A DNA stretch of 39,859 nucleotides from an uncultured Azonexus sp. (GTDB lineage Bacteria > Pseudomonadota > Gammaproteobacteria > Burkholderiales > Rhodocyclaceae), in assembly GCA_937983545.1 (NCBI GenBank), contig CALJZP010000250.1:1-39859 (forward strand), written 5' to 3'. Within the stretch, counting starts at the first letter, position 1. Each line of letters begins with the position of its first letter. The notes beneath the pieces are model-generated. The model made no database searches, was not told the origin of the DNA, and saw only the letters and a program-made list of their open reading frames with translations. Below, piece by piece: positions 15,513 to 24,371 of the stretch. The translations under genes and the position numbers were made by a program.

Positions 15513-15866
15513 ATGCAAAAAATCCTGATCATCGTCCATGCACCTCCCTACGGCAGCGAGCGCTGCCTCTCCGCCCTCCGCCTGGCAACGGCACTGGCCG
15601 GCCGCGACGACAAACCGGAAGTACGCATCTTCCTGATGTCCGACGCCACGGTGCTCGGCCTGCCGAACCAGATCGACGGTGCCGGCAACGGCCTGCAGGG
15701 CATGGTCGAGCAGCTTGTCGCCCAGGGCGTCGACATCCGCCTGTGCCGCACCTGCGCCCTGGCCCGCGGGCTTGGTGAATTGCCGCTGATCCCGGGCACC
15801 GCCATCGGCACCCTGGTCGAACTGGCCGAAGCGACCGTTCTGGCCGACAAGGTCATCACCTTCTGA
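15513..15866 (+). CDS. DsrE/DsrF-like (YchN-type) family protein
   Basis: Protein of 117 residues. The ATG at 15513 gives MQKILIIVHAPPYGSERCLSALRLA, the normal N-terminus of single-domain DsrE-like proteins. The ORF-track start at 15435 adds an unrelated stretch and is rejected. An alpha/beta fold is suggested by alternating beta strands (VRIFLMSDATVL, ADKVITF). The motif IRLCRTCALARG carries two cysteines in the region where DsrE family proteins have their conserved sulfur-carrying Cys. Members take part in sulfur transfer or bind small ligands. No other sulfur relay gene is nearby, so its exact role is open. Confidence 0.8.
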   Translation: MQKILIIVHAPPYGSERCLSALRLATALAGRDDKPEVRIFLMSDATVLGLPNQIDGAGNGLQGMVEQLVAQGVDIRLCRTCALARGLGELPLIPGTAIGTLVELAEATVLADKVITF

Positions 15867-15954
15867 GGTGCATCCCGGGCAACTGCTCCGGGTGCCCGCC
15901 GGCTTCCTGTCGGCGGAGTAGAATTCGCCCTTTCACCCCCCGCACCGCACCACG

Positions 15955-17286
15955 ATGACCTTCTCCCAGCTCGGCCTTTCCGCTCCGCTTCTCCAGGCAC
16001 TCGACGCACTCGGCTACAAGGAGCCGACGCCCGTGCAAGCGCAGGCCATTCCTGCCGTACTGGCCGGTCGCGACCTGATGGCGGCCGCGCAGACCGGTAC
16101 CGGCAAGACCGCTGGCTTTGCCCTGCCCCTGCTGCAACGCCTGAGCGAAAGCGAGGAGCCGGTCGCCAGCAACTGCATCCGCGCCCTGGTCCTGGTGCCG
16201 ACGCGCGAACTGGCCGAACAGGTCATGAGCAGCTTCCGCCAATACGGCGAACACCTCGCCGTCAGCTGCTACGCAGCCTACGGCGGCGTCAGCCTCAACC
16301 CGCAGATGATGCGCATGCGGCGCGGCGTCGACATCCTGGTCGCCACCCCCGGCCGACTGATCGACCTGTTCACCAAGAATGCGGTCAAGCTGCGCCAGGT
16401 GCAGACACTGATCCTCGACGAAGCGGATCGCATGCTCGACCTCGGTTTCGCCAACGACCTCGACATCGTTTTCCAAGCCCTGCCCAAGAAGCGCCAGACC
16501 CTGCTCTTCTCGGCCACCTTCTCCGACGAAATCCGCAGCATGGCCAAGGCCCGCCTGCGCGACCCGCTGTCCATTGAGGTCACCCCGCGCAACACCGCCG
16601 CCAAGACGGTCAAGCAATGGGTCGTGCCCTGTGACAAGAAGCGCAAGACCGACCTCTTCCTGTTCATGCGCAAGGACCGCGGCTGGGGCCAGGTGCTGGT
16701 TTTCGTGAAGACCAAGCGCGGCTGTGACGAACTGGTCGGCCGCCTGCAAGCCAGGAAAATTTCCGCCGACACGATCCACGGCGACCGCCCGCAGGCCTCG
16801 CGCCTCAAGGCGCTGGAAGCCTTCAAGGCGGGCGAAGTGGAAATCCTTGTCGCCACGGACGTCGCGGCACGCGGCCTCGACATCGACGACCTGCCGCAGG
16901 TGGTCAATTACGACCTGCCCATCGTCGCCGAAGACTATATCCACCGTATCGGCCGCACCGGTCGTGCCGGCGCCAGCGGCGAAGCGATCTCGCTCGTCTG
17001 CGCCGACGAGGCGCCGCTGCTCGGGGCCATCGAAACCCTGCTCAAGACCAGCCTGAGCCGCGATGAGGAACCGGGTTTCGAACCGACTCATCGTGTTCCC
17101 GCGACAGGCGCCGCCGCCGCACCGCCCAAGCCGAAAAAACCCAAGGTGGCCGGTGGGCGCTCCGGCAAGGGTGCCCCGAGCAACTGGGTCGGCTTCGACG
17201 ACTTTCCGGACAAGCCCGGCCGCCGTCCCGGCCCGCGCCCAACCGGCGGCCCGCGCAGGGGGCCGGCCAAGCAGCGCGGACGATAA
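15955..17286 (+). CDS. rhlE: DEAD-box RNA helicase, RhlE-like
   Basis: Protein of 443 residues that unwinds RNA using ATP. Motifs in order: Q motif (FSQLGLS ... PTPVQAQAIP), motif I AAQTGTGKTAGFALP, Ia VPTREL, Ib TPGRL, motif II LDEADRMLD, motif III SAT, motif IV VLVFVKT, motif V TDVAARGLDI, motif VI HRIGRTGRAG. The C-terminal tail from about residue 380 is basic and rich in Pro, Gly, Lys and Arg (PPKPKKPKV, RRPGPRPTGGPRRGPAKQRGR), as in RhlE proteins that bind RNA non-specifically. RhlE is favoured over RhlB, SrmB and DbpA by the N-terminus and short length. Confidence 0.9.
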   Translation: MTFSQLGLSAPLLQALDALGYKEPTPVQAQAIPAVLAGRDLMAAAQTGTGKTAGFALPLLQRLSESEEPVASNCIRALVLVPTRELAEQVMSSFRQYGEHLAVSCYAAYGGVSLNPQMMRMRRGVDILVATPGRLIDLFTKNAVKLRQVQTLILDEADRMLDLGFANDLDIVFQALPKKRQTLLFSATFSDEIRSMAKARLRDPLSIEVTPRNTAAKTVKQWVVPCDKKRKTDLFLFMRKDRGWGQVLVFVKTKRGCDELVGRLQARKISADTIHGDRPQASRLKALEAFKAGEVEILVATDVAARGLDIDDLPQVVNYDLPIVAEDYIHRIGRTGRAGASGEAISLVCADEAPLLGAIETLLKTSLSRDEEPGFEPTHRVPATGAAAAPPKPKKPKVAGGRSGKGAPSNWVGFDDFPDKPGRRPGPRPTGGPRRGPAKQRGR

Positions 17287-17339
17287 CCGCCCGGCTCGCT
17301 CCCTTGACCTCCGCCCGCCAGATCGCTTTTCTTGCCGCG

Positions 17340-17358
17340 CTTGCGGCTAAACCGCAAG
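17340..17358. other. Perfect hairpin downstream of rhlE
   Basis: Perfect stem CTTGCGG/CCGCAAG (17340-17346 with 17352-17358) and a five-base loop, 55 bases past the rhlE stop. No T-run follows on either strand, so it is not a standard terminator. It may stabilise the rhlE 3' end or mark a Rho-dependent stop. Confidence 0.35.
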
Positions 17359-17422
17359 GTCCGGTGACTGACTTCCCAGCACCGTCATTCGCCCTCGTTG
17401 GCACATCAGCCAGGATCAGCGC

Positions 17423-19759
17423 GTGAGCATTCTTTCTTCCGCCGTCAAATTTCTCGCTCTGCCTTTAGCCGCAGCGAATTACCGCAAGAACCTGCGGCGC
17501 ACGCTCGTGGCGCTAGGTATCGACGGCATCCTTGCCGTCGGGCTGCTGGTCGGCGCCATGCTGCTCACCGTCCTGCCCAGCCTGCCGTCGTTCGATGTCG
17601 TGACCGACTACCGCCCGAAGATTCCGCTGCGGATTTACACGGCCGATGGCGCACTGCTCGGAGAATTCGGCGACGAACACCGGGACTTCACGCCGATCAA
17701 GGACATTCCCCCGGTCTTGAAGGATGCGCTGCTGGCCATCGAAGACTCGCGCTTCTACGACCACAGCGGCGTCGACTACCGGGGGGTGCTGCGGGCGCTG
17801 GTCGCCGACCTGACCGGCGGTTTCCGCCAGGGAGCGTCGACGATCACCATGCAGGTGGCGCGCACTTTCTTCCTCTCGCAGGAAAAGACCATCAAGCGCA
17901 AACTGACCGAGGTGGTTCTCGCCTATCGCATTGAATCGGCCCTGAGCAAGGACCAGATCCTCGAGCTGTACATGAACCAGATCTACCTCGGCCAGCGCAC
18001 GCACGGCTTCGCCAGCGCGGCACGCACCTATTTCCAGAAGCGCCTGCCAGATCTGACCCTTGCCGAAGCCGCCATGCTCGCCGGCATTCCGCAAAACCCC
18101 GCCAAGCGCAATCCGGCCATCAATCCCTTGCGAGCCAAGGCCCGCCAGCAACTGGTCCTGAAGCGCATGCTGCAGCTGGGCGTGATCACGCAGGCGGAAT
18201 TCAACGAGGCCGTCAGCCAGCCGCTGAAGATCAGCAACACGCTCCGCTTCGAGGCCCATGCCGACCATGTTGCCGAGATGGTGCGCCAGACGGTTTATGC
18301 GCAATACAAGGGCGACACCTACACCCAGGGCTTCAATGTCTATACGACCCTCAACAAGGCCGAACAGAACGCCGCCTACGATTCGCTCCGGCGCAACGTG
18401 CTGGCCTACGACCAGCGCCACGGTTACCGGGGGCCGGAAGGTTTTGTCGACCTGCCGGACAACGCGGACGACCGCGACGAGGCCATTGACCGAATCCTGG
18501 CCAAGCACCCCAGCAGCGACAACCTGATCTCCGCCGTCGTCACCGAGGTCTCCGCCAAGCGCGTGCTGGCCGAGCCCGCCTCTGGCGACACGATCGAGAT
18601 CAAGGGCGACGGTCTGCGTTTCGCAGCGCGCTCACTGCAACCGAACGCCAAGATGGATATCCGGATCCGGGTCGGGTCGGTCATCCGCGTCAGCCAGGAC
18701 GGCAAGGGCCGCTGGGCCATCGGCCAGATGCCGGAAGTCGATGCCGCATTCGTCGCCCTGAACGCCGAGGACGGCTCTTACCGTGCCCTGGTCGGCGGCT
18801 TCGATTTTTCCCGCAACCAGTTCAACCACGTCACCAACGCCTGGCGCCAGCCGGGATCGAGCATCAAGCCCTTCGTCTATTCGGCTGCGCTGGAAAAAGG
18901 CTACTCGCCGGCCACCCTGCTCAACGATGCACCGCTCTCACTGCCCGGCGGCGAAGGCGGCCAGACCTGGGAGCCGCGCAACGACGACGGCTTCGACGGC
19001 CCGATGAGCCTGCGCCAGGCCCTCGCCCGCTCGAAGAACGTCATCGCCGTCCGCCTGCTGCAGGCCATCACGCCGCAATACGCCCGCGACTACCTGCAGC
19101 GTTTCGGTTTCGATGCCGCCAAGCACCCGGCCAACCTGACGCTGACCTTGGGTAGCGGCTCGGTCACCCCGCTGCAGATGGCCGGCGCCTATGCGGTATT
19201 CGCCAATGGCGGCTTCCCGGTCGCCCCCCAGCTGATCCGTAAAATCACCGATGCCCGCGGCAATGTGCTGTGGGAAGCCCCCCCGCCGCCACCGCGCGAC
19301 GATGCGCAACGCGTGATCGACGAACGCAACGCCTTCATCATGGACAGCATGCTGCGCGAGGTGACCCGCAGCGGCACCGGCGCGCAGGCCAGCCAACGCC
19401 TGGGACGCAGCGACCTGGCCGGGAAGACCGGCACCACCAGCGATGCCTTCGACGGCTGGTTTGCCGGCTACAGCGGCAACGTCGTGGCTGTCGCATGGAT
19501 GGGTCACGACCAGCCCAAATCGCTCGGCAACCGCGAATTCGGCGCCACGCTGGCCTTGCCGATCTGGATCGACTACATGCGCCAGGCGCTGTCCGGCAAA
19601 CCGCCCACCGAGCGAAAGGCGCCTCCTGGCGTCTCCTTGGTCGATGGCGACTGGGTCTACGATGAATTCAAGGGCGATGAAGGGATAAAGGCGCTGGACG
19701 TGGAGGTCTCGCCGCTCAAATCCATCTTCGACACCTTGCGGAAGGCGTTTGGCGGCTAA
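17423..19759 (+). CDS. mrcA: Penicillin-binding protein 1A (bifunctional transglycosylase/transpeptidase)
   Basis: Protein of 778 residues that polymerises and cross-links peptidoglycan. The start is GTG at 17423 with AGGA upstream. It has one N-terminal membrane anchor (about residues 28-52). The GT51 transglycosylase domain has catalytic E107 in AIEDSRFYDHSGVD, GASTITMQVAR and ELYMNQIYLG. An OB-like insertion typical of PBP1A lies between the domains. The transpeptidase domain carries S479 in GSSIKP, SKN in ARSKNVIAV, and KTGTT in LAGKTGTTSDAFDGWFAGY. The short Pro-rich segment EAPPPPPRDD lies near the second active-site motif. Monocistronic, with a clear terminator. Confidence 0.94.
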   Translation: MSILSSAVKFLALPLAAANYRKNLRRTLVALGIDGILAVGLLVGAMLLTVLPSLPSFDVVTDYRPKIPLRIYTADGALLGEFGDEHRDFTPIKDIPPVLKDALLAIEDSRFYDHSGVDYRGVLRALVADLTGGFRQGASTITMQVARTFFLSQEKTIKRKLTEVVLAYRIESALSKDQILELYMNQIYLGQRTHGFASAARTYFQKRLPDLTLAEAAMLAGIPQNPAKRNPAINPLRAKARQQLVLKRMLQLGVITQAEFNEAVSQPLKISNTLRFEAHADHVAEMVRQTVYAQYKGDTYTQGFNVYTTLNKAEQNAAYDSLRRNVLAYDQRHGYRGPEGFVDLPDNADDRDEAIDRILAKHPSSDNLISAVVTEVSAKRVLAEPASGDTIEIKGDGLRFAARSLQPNAKMDIRIRVGSVIRVSQDGKGRWAIGQMPEVDAAFVALNAEDGSYRALVGGFDFSRNQFNHVTNAWRQPGSSIKPFVYSAALEKGYSPATLLNDAPLSLPGGEGGQTWEPRNDDGFDGPMSLRQALARSKNVIAVRLLQAITPQYARDYLQRFGFDAAKHPANLTLTLGSGSVTPLQMAGAYAVFANGGFPVAPQLIRKITDARGNVLWEAPPPPPRDDAQRVIDERNAFIMDSMLREVTRSGTGAQASQRLGRSDLAGKTGTTSDAFDGWFAGYSGNVVAVAWMGHDQPKSLGNREFGATLALPIWIDYMRQALSGKPPTERKAPPGVSLVDGDWVYDEFKGDEGIKALDVEVSPLKSIFDTLRKAFGG

Positions 19760-19765
19760 GGCTGC

Positions 19766-19793
19766 AAAAAGCCGCATGACCTGCGGCTTTTCC
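19766..19793 (+). terminator. Rho-independent terminator of mrcA
   Basis: Perfect stem AAAAGCCGCA/TGCGGCTTTT (19767-19776 with 19782-19791), loop of five bases, eight bases after the stop codon. The T stretch is short but lies inside the stem arm. It is A/T-symmetric and could also serve the convergent regulator gene, though that gene ends about 60 bases further on. Confidence 0.8.
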
Positions 19794-19853
19794 GATTGAA
19801 GCAGCTTGCCGCTTCCAGGCAAGCAAAGCTGGAGGCGCGAGAACGCGGTTGAT

Positions 19854-20786
19854 CTAGGTCTGCCGGACCGTTCCGCTCCCGGATTGGGCTTTGACCCAGG
19901 CGTTCAACGCTTTCACGCCATCGTCCAGACTGGAAAAAAAATTCACGCCAGGTACCGGGGCGATTCGACTGACGCCTCCCCCACCGACCCAGAGTCCGAT
20001 GTCGTCCGGCAACATCCGACGCAACTGTTCAAGATGCGCGGGAATGTGTCTATGGGGAAAAGCCGTCGAAAACGAGAGAGCCACGATATCGGCGCGATGA
20101 GCTTGCGCTGCGTGGGCAATCTCGATCAGGGGCATCTGGGTACCCAGCGGAATGCACTCGGCCCCTTCCAGGGCAAATAACGCTTCAGCCATCAGCAAGC
20201 CGAGTCCGTGCTGTTCGTCGGGCACGCTGGTCAGCACGATGCGCGGCGAACCGATGGCCGCCGGCAGCGTTGCAATCGCCTGGCGCAACACCCGTTTGCT
20301 CAGTTCGGTGAACAGGTGCTCCTCGAATACCTTGAAGCGTCCGTCTTCCCAGGCATCGCCGACCCGCCGGCTGAGCGGCGCGACGATGTCCTGGACAAAA
20401 TGCTGCAACCCCAGGCGCGCCAGGCGTTGCTGGAGCGTTTGCAGATAGGCATTGGCATCGTGCTGCTTGATCAACGCCAGCATCTCCGACAGACCCTGTT
20501 CGTCGACCGTAACGGCCTCGCTGTAGGCCGGGCGGGCGTAGCGCGGCGCCAGCTCGGCCAAGGCCTCGACGGGAAGGGCAAGCAGCTTTCCCGGGCGATG
20601 TCCTTGATCCATCAGGCGTTTGATCTGGCGCAGGCGCTCGACCTGCTCGGACGGATAGGCGCGTTCGCCATTCGCGTCGCGCAATGGCAGCGGAAAGCCG
20701 TAACGCCGCTCCCACATGCGCAGGACGTCCTTGGACAGGCCGGTATCACGTTCGACGGCGGCGATGCTGAAATTTGGTGCGTTCAT
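19854..20786 (-). CDS. litR: CarH/LitR-type B12-dependent light-sensing MerR regulator
   Basis: Protein of 310 residues. The ATG at 20786 has AGGA at good spacing; the ORF-track start at 20840 is rejected. The N-terminal MerR helix-turn-helix (FSIAAVERDTGLSKDVLRMWERRYG) is followed by a helical B12-cap domain. It carries the W-x9-E-H signature: W146, E156, H157 in AWEDGRFKVFEEHL. A Rossmann-type cobalamin domain follows with lower ligand H193 in PDEQHGLG, then LSFSTAF and a GGGG loop. These are the residues that hold adenosylcobalamin in CarH. In CarH the dark tetramer represses, and light breaks the Co-C bond and releases DNA. This points to a class I LitR, not the B12-free class II. It faces the operon it most likely represses. 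Confidence 0.88.
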   Translation of the reverse strand: MNAPNFSIAAVERDTGLSKDVLRMWERRYGFPLPLRDANGERAYPSEQVERLRQIKRLMDQGHRPGKLLALPVEALAELAPRYARPAYSEAVTVDEQGLSEMLALIKQHDANAYLQTLQQRLARLGLQHFVQDIVAPLSRRVGDAWEDGRFKVFEEHLFTELSKRVLRQAIATLPAAIGSPRIVLTSVPDEQHGLGLLMAEALFALEGAECIPLGTQMPLIEIAHAAQAHRADIVALSFSTAFPHRHIPAHLEQLRRMLPDDIGLWVGGGGVSRIAPVPGVNFFSSLDDGVKALNAWVKAQSGSGTVRQT

Positions 20787-20794
20787 AATTTGTC

Positions 20795-20827
20795 CTGAAC
20801 AAAAGTTAGACAAACCGTTGACAAGTG
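20795..20827 (+). promoter_or_regulatory. Three 11-bp direct repeats, likely CarH/LitR operator
   Basis: Three contiguous 11-base units share T-n-n-ACAA: CTGAACAAAAG (20795), TTAGACAAACC (20806) and GTTGACAAGTG (20817). CarH monomers are known to bind 11-bp direct repeats with a T-n-n-ACA core, three per tetramer. The third unit overlaps the -35 box TTGACA (20818-20823), so dark-state binding would block RNA polymerase. A further inverted site, TTTGTC-TAG-GACAAA (20863-20877), lies between the transcription start and the first gene. Repeat geometry is seen directly; the binding protein is inferred from position and family knowledge. Confidence 0.68.
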
Positions 20828-20846
20828 CTCTTTTGATCACTACTGT
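20818..20846 (+). promoter_or_regulatory. Sigma-70 type promoter of the light-response operon
   Basis: Perfect -35 TTGACA (20818-20823), 17-base spacer, -10 TACTGT (20841-20846, 4 of 6). It predicts a start near 20853, about 40 bases before the first gene. The -35 box is shared with the third operator repeat. Confidence 0.62.
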
Positions 20847-20892
20847 ACGAACAAACGCAGGTTTTGTCTAGGACAAATTAAGGTGATTGGAC

Positions 20893-21456
20893 ATGAATGC
20901 ATTTCTGAAGCGCTGGTTTGGAATGGTCGGCATCGCCTACCTCGGCATGGCGTCGGCCATTGCCGGTGATGCCTGCCCGAGCCTGCTCGATCATCGCTTT
21001 GCCGGGCTGCAGGACGGCAAGCCGGTCTCGCTCTGCCAATACACGGGCAAGGTGATCCTGGTGGTCAATACCGCCAGCTACTGCGGCTTCACCTCGCAGT
21101 ACGACGGCCTGGAGAAGCTGTACGCCCGCCTCAAGGACCGCGGACTGGTCGTGCTCGGTTTCCCGTCCAATGACTTCGGCGAACAGGAACCGGGCAGCGA
21201 CAAGGAAATCGCCGACTTCTGCCGCCTGACCTACGGCGTCGAGTTCCCGATGCTCGGCAAGACCGTGGTCCGGGGCAAGAACGCCAATCCCTTCTACCAG
21301 AAGCTGGCCGAGATCACCGACAGCCGGCCGAAATGGAATTTCCACAAATACCTGATCAATCGCGATGCGACACAGGTGGTGGCCTACACCAGCTTCACCA
21401 AGCCCGACGACCGCGATCTGCTGAAAAAAATCGACGAATTCCTGAACGCCCGCTGA
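20893..21456 (+). CDS. Glutathione peroxidase family protein, exported
   Basis: Protein of 187 residues that reduces peroxides, probably lipid hydroperoxides. The ATG at 20893 has AAGGTG upstream; the TTG at 20887 is rejected. A signal peptide (about residues 1-26, ending SAIAGDACP) suggests a periplasmic location, which is unusual for the family. The catalytic site is [12 protein letters not shown] with cysteine C64 in place of selenocysteine. [12 protein letters not shown] provides the Gln partner, and the Trp/Asn site lies in KWNFHKYL. It is the first gene of the operon under the LitR-type control region. The physiological reductant may be thioredoxin-like and not glutathione, as for many Cys-type members. 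Confidence 0.9.
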   Translation: MNAFLKRWFGMVGIAYLGMASAIAGDACPSLLDHRFAGLQDGKPVSLCQYTGKVILVVNTASYCGFTSQYDGLEKLYARLKDRGLVVLGFPSNDFGEQEPGSDKEIADFCRLTYGVEFPMLGKTVVRGKNANPFYQKLAEITDSRPKWNFHKYLINRDATQVVAYTSFTKPDDRDLLKKIDEFLNAR

Positions 21457-21479
21457 GGCACCGCCGCGAGGAACCCACG

Positions 21480-22280
21480 ATGAACGCTCCCGAATCCATT
21501 TTCCTGCCCGATGTGCAGTCAAGCGCCGACAGCCGCCAGCTGCCGATCCAGCATGTTGGCGTGCGCGGCCTGCGCTACCCATTGAGCCTGGTCGTCGCCG
21601 ACGGCAGTACCGTCGATACGGTGGCCAGCCTGAGTCTCGGTGTCGGCCTGTCGGCCGACGTGAAGGGCACGCACATGTCGCGCTTCGTCGAGCTGCTCGA
21701 GGCAAATCGCGAACCGCTGGCGGTGGCGGACCTAGCCGACTGGCTCGCCACCATGCTGCGCCGTCTGGATGCGACCAGCGGCCGTATCGAACTGGCCTTC
21801 CCGTATTTCGTGCGCAAGACGGCACCGGTCTCCGGCGTCGCCAGCCTGCTCGACTACGACGTGGCGCTGCTTGCCGAACAGCCGGAGGGGGGGACGCCTA
21901 CCCTGCGCCTGCGCGTCGCGGCGCCGGTGACCAGCCTGTGCCCGTGCTCGAAGAAGATTTCCGACTACGGCGCGCACAACCAGCGTTCGCTGATCACGCT
22001 CGACGTCGAGCTGCGGGCGCCGCTCGCCATCGAGGAATTGCTGCGCATCGCCGAGGAAGAGGCCTCGTGCGAGGTGTTCGGCCTGCTCAAGCGGCCGGAC
22101 GAAAAATGGGTCACCGAGCGCGCCTACGACAATCCGAAATTCGTCGAGGACCTGGTGCGCGACATCGCGCTGCGCCTCATGCGCGAGCCGCGCATCGGCC
22201 AGTGGAAGGTCGCTTCCGAGAATTTCGAGTCCATCCACAACCACTCGGCCTATGCCGAGCTTTACGGCTGCAACGCCTGA
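21480..22280 (+). CDS. folE2: GTP cyclohydrolase FolE2 (type IB)
   Basis: Protein of 266 residues; converts GTP to 7,8-dihydroneopterin triphosphate, the first step to folate and pterins. The ATG at 21480 has GAGGA upstream. Family motifs: [12 protein letters not shown] near the N-terminus, [11 protein letters not shown], and C154 in [22 protein letters not shown], the catalytic cysteine region. [14 protein letters not shown]-like C-terminal motif is present as [14 protein letters not shown]. It is 23 bases after the peroxidase gene. Its inclusion fits other light-response regulons where pterin supply may support photolyase or cryptochrome antenna cofactors. No photolyase gene is in the window. 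Confidence 0.92.
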   Translation: MNAPESIFLPDVQSSADSRQLPIQHVGVRGLRYPLSLVVADGSTVDTVASLSLGVGLSADVKGTHMSRFVELLEANREPLAVADLADWLATMLRRLDATSGRIELAFPYFVRKTAPVSGVASLLDYDVALLAEQPEGGTPTLRLRVAAPVTSLCPCSKKISDYGAHNQRSLITLDVELRAPLAIEELLRIAEEEASCEVFGLLKRPDEKWVTERAYDNPKFVEDLVRDIALRLMREPRIGQWKVASENFESIHNHSAYAELYGCNA

Positions 22281-22290
22281 GGAGCCGACT

Positions 22291-23598
22291 ATGCAAGCCC
22301 AACGCATCGCCGTCATCGGCGCCGGCATCTCCGGCCTGGCCTCGGCCTGGCTGCTGTCGCGCCGGCATGAGGTGACCCTGTTCGAAGCCGGATCGTATCT
22401 CGGCGGACACACCAATACGGTGGATGTGACCCTGGAAGGCAAGACGCATCCCGTCGACACCGGCTTCCTGGTTTTCAACGAAAAGACCTACCCCAACCTC
22501 ATCGCCCTGTTTTCGCTTCTCGGCGTCGACAGCGTCGAAACCGAGATGTCGTTCGCGGTCAGCCTTGAAAATCCCGATCTGGAATGGGCCGGCAGCAATC
22601 TGGCGACCATCTTCGGGCAGAAGCGCAATCTGGTGCGGCGCCGCTTCTGGGCCATGCTCTCCGACATCCTGCGCTTCAACCGCGAAAGCACCGCCTGGTT
22701 GCTCAGCCATCCGGACGACCGGCGCAGCCTGCGCGATTTTCTCGCGGCAGGGCGTTACTCGCCGGCCTTCGCCGACTGGTACCTGCTGCCGATGGCGGCG
22801 GCGATCTGGTCGTGCCCGACCGGTCAGATGCTCGACATGCCGCTCGCCACCTTCATCCGCTTCTGCCAGAACCACGGCCTGCTGCAGGTATTCGACCGTC
22901 CGCTATGGCGCACCGTGAAGGGAGGCGGCCGCGAGTACGTCGCCAAGCTCGCCGCCCAGCTCACCGACATCCGCCTCGCCTGCCCGGTGAGCGCCGTGAC
23001 GCGTGACGGCGACGGCCTGCGCGTCACGCATGCGCAGGGCAGCGAGCGTTTCGACCAGGTCGTGCTGGCTTGCCACAGCGACCAGAGCAAGGCCATCCTC
23101 GGCCTGACGGCGAGCGACGGCCAGCGCGCCGTGCTCGATGCCATCCGCTACCAGCCGAACCGCGCCGTGTTGCATACCGATCCGCGCCTGCTGCCACGCG
23201 ACAAAAAGCTGTGGTCGGCCTGGAACTACTTTGCCGGCGAGGGCGCGCCCGGCAATCAACCGGTCGGCGTTTCCTACCTGATCAACAAGCTGCAGCCGCT
23301 TCCCTTCAAGACGCCGGTGGTGGTCACCCTGAACCCGGCACGCGAACCTGACCCGGCCAAGGTGATCGCCGAATTCGATTATGCGCACCCGATCTTCGAC
23401 GGCCCGGCCATCGCCGCCCAGCAGCAGCTGGCCGACGTTCAGGGCGAAGGCGGCATCTGGCTCGCCGGCGCGTGGGGCAGCTACGGCTTCCACGAGGACG
23501 GCCTGAAGTCCGCGCTGCGGGTCGCCAACGGCCTCGGCGTCCAGGCGCCCTGGCGGGGCGGCGTTGCCAAACTGCTGCGCGAAACGGAAAGCGCCTGA
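22291..23598 (+). CDS. FAD-dependent amine oxidase-like protein (fatty acid modification cluster)
   Basis: Protein of 435 residues. The dinucleotide-binding motif is IAVIGAGISGLASAWLLS, followed by GGHTNTVDV (FAD contact) and VDTGFLVFNEKTYPNL. The C-terminal FAD-binding part is GGIWLAGAWGSYGFHEDGLKSAL. The family is annotated as flavin-containing amine oxidase or NAD/FAD-binding protein, but it is routinely found next to DUF1365 and cyclopropane fatty acid synthase genes. There it probably acts on an acyl chain as a desaturase or oxidase, not on an amine. ATG at 22291, ten bases after folE2, with GGAG upstream. The lipid role is inferred from gene neighbours and from similar Rhodobacter and Pseudomonas clusters as I recall them. 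Confidence 0.82.
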   Translation: MQAQRIAVIGAGISGLASAWLLSRRHEVTLFEAGSYLGGHTNTVDVTLEGKTHPVDTGFLVFNEKTYPNLIALFSLLGVDSVETEMSFAVSLENPDLEWAGSNLATIFGQKRNLVRRRFWAMLSDILRFNRESTAWLLSHPDDRRSLRDFLAAGRYSPAFADWYLLPMAAAIWSCPTGQMLDMPLATFIRFCQNHGLLQVFDRPLWRTVKGGGREYVAKLAAQLTDIRLACPVSAVTRDGDGLRVTHAQGSERFDQVVLACHSDQSKAILGLTASDGQRAVLDAIRYQPNRAVLHTDPRLLPRDKKLWSAWNYFAGEGAPGNQPVGVSYLINKLQPLPFKTPVVVTLNPAREPDPAKVIAEFDYAHPIFDGPAIAAQQQLADVQGEGGIWLAGAWGSYGFHEDGLKSALRVANGLGVQAPWRGGVAKLLRETESA

Positions 23599-23606
23599 GT
23601 CTCGCC

Positions 23607-24371
23607 ATGCACGCCCTGCCCCGACTCTGCCTCGGTCATGTCATGCACCGGCGCCTGCGGCCGACGGTCAATGCCTTCGTCTATCCGGTGTTCTATGTGC
23701 AATTGCCGGTACGCAACCTGGCAGCGGCGAGGTGCGCCCTGTTCTCGATCGAGCGCCGCAACCTGTTGAGCTTCCACAGCAAGGACCACGGCCCGCGCGA
23801 CGGCAGCCCGCTGCTGCCATGGATAGAGAAGCTGCTCGCCGGACACGGCCTTCCCTGCGACGGCGAGATCGTGCTGCAGACCTTCCCGCGCGTGCTCGGC
23901 TTCGTCTTCAATCCGGTCAGTTTCTGGTACTGCCATGACCGTCATGGCGGGCTGATCGCGATCCTGGCCGAGGTCAACAACACCTTTGGCGGCACGCACA
24001 GCTATCTGCTGCACCGCCGCGGCGAGCGACTGGCCGACGGTGCCGAGCTGCACGCCGACAAGCTGTTCCATGTCTCGCCGTTCAACGAAGTCGAGGGCGG
24101 CTACCGTTTCCGCTTCCAACTCGAGCACCCGGTGCAGTGCTGCCGCATCGACTACGACGATGCCGAGGGCGAACTGCTGCTCACCTCCATTTCCGGCAAG
24201 CCGCAAGCCTGGTCCGCCGCCGCCCTAGCCAAGACTTTCCTGCGCATGCCTTTCCTGACCCTGGGCGTGATCGCCCGCATCCACTGGCAGGCGTTCAAGC
24301 TGTGGCTCAAGGGCGTGCCGTTCCACGGCGCGCATCCCGCTCCCCGTCCCCTACAGGAATCATCCAAATGA
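23607..24371 (+). CDS. DUF1365 family protein
   Basis: Protein of 254 residues. Start ATG at 23607 (the ORF-track start at 23472 is rejected because it overlaps the preceding gene in a non-conserved frame). Family features: LCLGHVMHRRLRPTVNAFVYPVFYV at the N-terminus, LQTFPRVLGFVFNPVSFWYCHD, LAEVNNTFGGTHSYLL and KLFHVSPFNEVEGGYRF. The many conserved His and aromatic residues suggest a ligand or metal site, but the activity is not established by sequence. The stop overlaps the start of the next gene (ATGA), so it is translationally coupled to the cyclopropane synthase-like protein and probably acts with it on fatty acyl chains. Confidence 0.87.
   Translation: MHALPRLCLGHVMHRRLRPTVNAFVYPVFYVQLPVRNLAAARCALFSIERRNLLSFHSKDHGPRDGSPLLPWIEKLLAGHGLPCDGEIVLQTFPRVLGFVFNPVSFWYCHDRHGGLIAILAEVNNTFGGTHSYLLHRRGERLADGAELHADKLFHVSPFNEVEGGYRFRFQLEHPVQCCRIDYDDAEGELLLTSISGKPQAWSAAALAKTFLRMPFLTLGVIARIHWQAFKLWLKGVPFHGAHPAPRPLQESSK

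Noticed and set aside
15874-15916. GC-rich hairpins (CCCGG/CCGGG and CCGCCG/CGGCGG) between the DsrE-like and rhlE genes
   Set aside because: No T-run follows, and stems of this size are common by chance at this GC content.
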